Under the pieces are notes generated by a model. The model ran no database searches. It was not told where the DNA came from and was given only the letters and a program-made list of their open reading frames with translations. A stretch of DNA of 7,916 bases from Hyphomicrobiales bacterium. GTDB lineage: Bacteria; Pseudomonadota; Alphaproteobacteria; Rhizobiales; Kaistiaceae. The position numbers were made by a program, and so were the translations under genes. Below are positions 6,813 to 7,916 of the stretch, piece after piece. How positions within the stretch are numbered: position 1 is the first letter of the stretch; each line of letters opens with the position of its first letter. The stretch lies in contig JAFKJZ010000115.1 in NCBI GenBank assembly GCA_017305815.1, positions 1 through 7,916 on the forward strand, in the 5' to 3' direction.

Positions 6813-7916
6813 ATGCGTATCGGCATTGACGTCGGCGGCACCAACACGGATGCCGCCCTGATGGACGGCCTGACCGTCCGGGGCGCCTGCAAGACTCCGA
6901 CGACCTCGGATGTGAGCTCCGGCATCTCCAAGGTACTGCGCGACGTGTTGAGCCTGACGGGCGTCGCCGTCTCCGAGATCAAGGCCGTGATGATCGGCAC
7001 CACGCATTTCACCAATGCCGTGGTCGAGCGCAAGCGTCTGCTCGAAGTTGCCGCCATCCGCCTCGGCCTGCCGGCGACCAAGGGCCTGCCGCCGATGACG
7101 GACTGGCCGAACGACCTCGCCAGCACGCTCGGCCGCCACACCTTCATGGTGCGCGGCGGACACGAGTTCGACGGCCGCGAGATCTCGCCGCTCGACGAGA
7201 AGGAAATCCTGCGTATTGCCGGCGAGATCAAGTCGCGCGGCCTGAAGACTCACATGAGATCGGTCGCGTCGGCTTCCTGGAGCGCGAGAACGCGACGATC
7301 ATGAACGCCTGCCTCGCCGACCTGTCGACGCGGGTGGTCAACTCGTTCCGCCAGGCGCTGAAGGACCTGTCGATCGAGGCGCCGTTCTTCATCAGCCAGA
7401 ACGACGGCACGCTGATGACGCCCGATTATGTCGCGCGCTATCCCGTCCTCACCTTCGCATCCGGCCCGACCAATTCGATGCGCGGCGCCGCGCTGCTCGC
7501 CGGCGAGAAGGAAGCCATGGTCGTCGATATCGGCGGCACGACCTCCGACGTCGGCATGCTGATGCAGGGTTTTCCGCGCGAATCCGCGGTGGCGGTCGAC
7601 ATCGGTGGCGTGCGCACCAATTTCCGCATGCCGGACGTGCTGGCGATCGGCCTCGGCGGCGGCTCGATCATCCGCGACGAGGGCACGCGCATCGGCCCGG
7701 ATTCGGTCGGCTACGAGATCACCTCGAAGGCGCTCGTCTTCGGCGGCGACACGCTGACCACGACCGACATCGTGGTCGCGGCCGGTCTCGAGGATATCGG
7801 CGACCGTTCGCGCGTCGCCCACATCCCGGCCAAGACCATCAACAACGCGCTCGACACCATGCACCGCATGGTCGATGAGGCGGTCGACCGCATGAAGACC
7901 AGCGCCGATCCGCTGC
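6813..7916 (+). pseudogene. Hydantoinase/oxoprolinase (HyuA-like) gene, frameshifted with internal deletion and cut by window edge
   Basis: The first frame starts at the ATG at 6813 (GAGG at 6802-6805) and reads MRIGIDVGGTNTDAALMDG, the phosphate-1 motif of the ASKHA-type hydantoinase/oxoprolinase N-domain. TTHFTNAVVER and GGHEFDGREISPLDE follow. Family identity ends at K145 (7247); an unrelated 18-residue tail runs to a TGA at 7302-7304. The family sequence resumes in another frame at 7250 with SHEIGRVGFLEREN. It stays open to the window end through FASGPTNSMRGA, VVDIGGTTSDVG (phosphate-2) and IGLGGGS. The conserved segment that normally lies between, containing a VFSPV-like motif, is absent; I estimate about 35 codons from memory. 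Intact members hydrolyse hydantoins, 5-oxoproline or related rings with ATP. Either a true pseudogene or an assembly error is possible. Its place after the importer genes suggests that the intact form acts on the imported compound. Confidence 0.85.
7245..7304 (+). other. Lesion site and stop/start overlap in the HyuA-like gene
   Basis: The first frame is family-like to the AAG at 7245-7247, and the second begins with the TCA at 7250-7252. Only two bases separate them, so a deletion relative to an intact gene must be of 3n-2 nt (for example 103 if 35 codons are lost). The first frame then ends at the TGA 7302-7304, which overlaps an in-frame ATG of the second frame at 7301-7303 as ATGA. A GGAG at 7279-7282 is too far upstream to be a good ribosome-binding site. 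Reinitiation is possible but unproven. Confidence 0.7.

Noticed and set aside
7245..7304. Programmed ribosomal frameshift in the HyuA-like gene
   Set aside because: No slippery run or pseudoknot-like sequence is seen at 7240-7255, and a conserved segment is missing, which frameshifting would not restore.

Overview
The window is GC-rich DNA with the codon use and gene content of an alphaproteobacterium, most likely of the Hyphomicrobiales (Rhizobiales). That placement rests on overall impression, not on a marker gene; no rRNA, tRNA or phage gene is present. I also see no insertion sequence and no CRISPR array.

Layout: positions 1-1585 hold two genes on the minus strand. They are a nitroreductase-family flavoprotein with a long N-terminal extension and, downstream of it, the first 176 codons of an M19-type (renal/membrane dipeptidase) metallopeptidase cut by the left edge. 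Positions 1586-1929 are a divergent intergenic region. It contains a perfect 10-bp inverted repeat (1800-1809 / 1821-1830) that looks like a repressor operator. Positions 1930-7916 form one plus-strand gene string with short gaps or overlaps: an Asp/Glu/hydantoin racemase-family protein, two PotB/PotC-like ABC permeases, a Tat-exported PotD-like solute-binding protein, a PotA-like ATPase with a C-terminal TOBE-type domain, and a hydantoinase/oxoprolinase (HyuA-like) gene that runs off the right edge.

How the parts may work together (inference): a complete binding-protein-dependent importer is co-transcribed with a racemase and an ATP-dependent ring-opening type enzyme of the hydantoinase/5-oxoprolinase family. 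A dipeptidase and a flavin enzyme are transcribed divergently from the same control region. This reads as an uptake and catabolism module for a nitrogenous, probably cyclic amide or amino-acid-derived compound. The real substrate cannot be read from the sequence.

The most notable anomaly is that the HyuA-like gene is broken in this copy. Around 7247-7250 the reading frame shifts, and a conserved stretch of roughly 35 residues (from memory of the family) is missing, so a short internal deletion or an assembly error is likely. The first reading frame ends in an ATGA overlap with an in-frame ATG of the second half. Two polypeptides could therefore still be made in principle.
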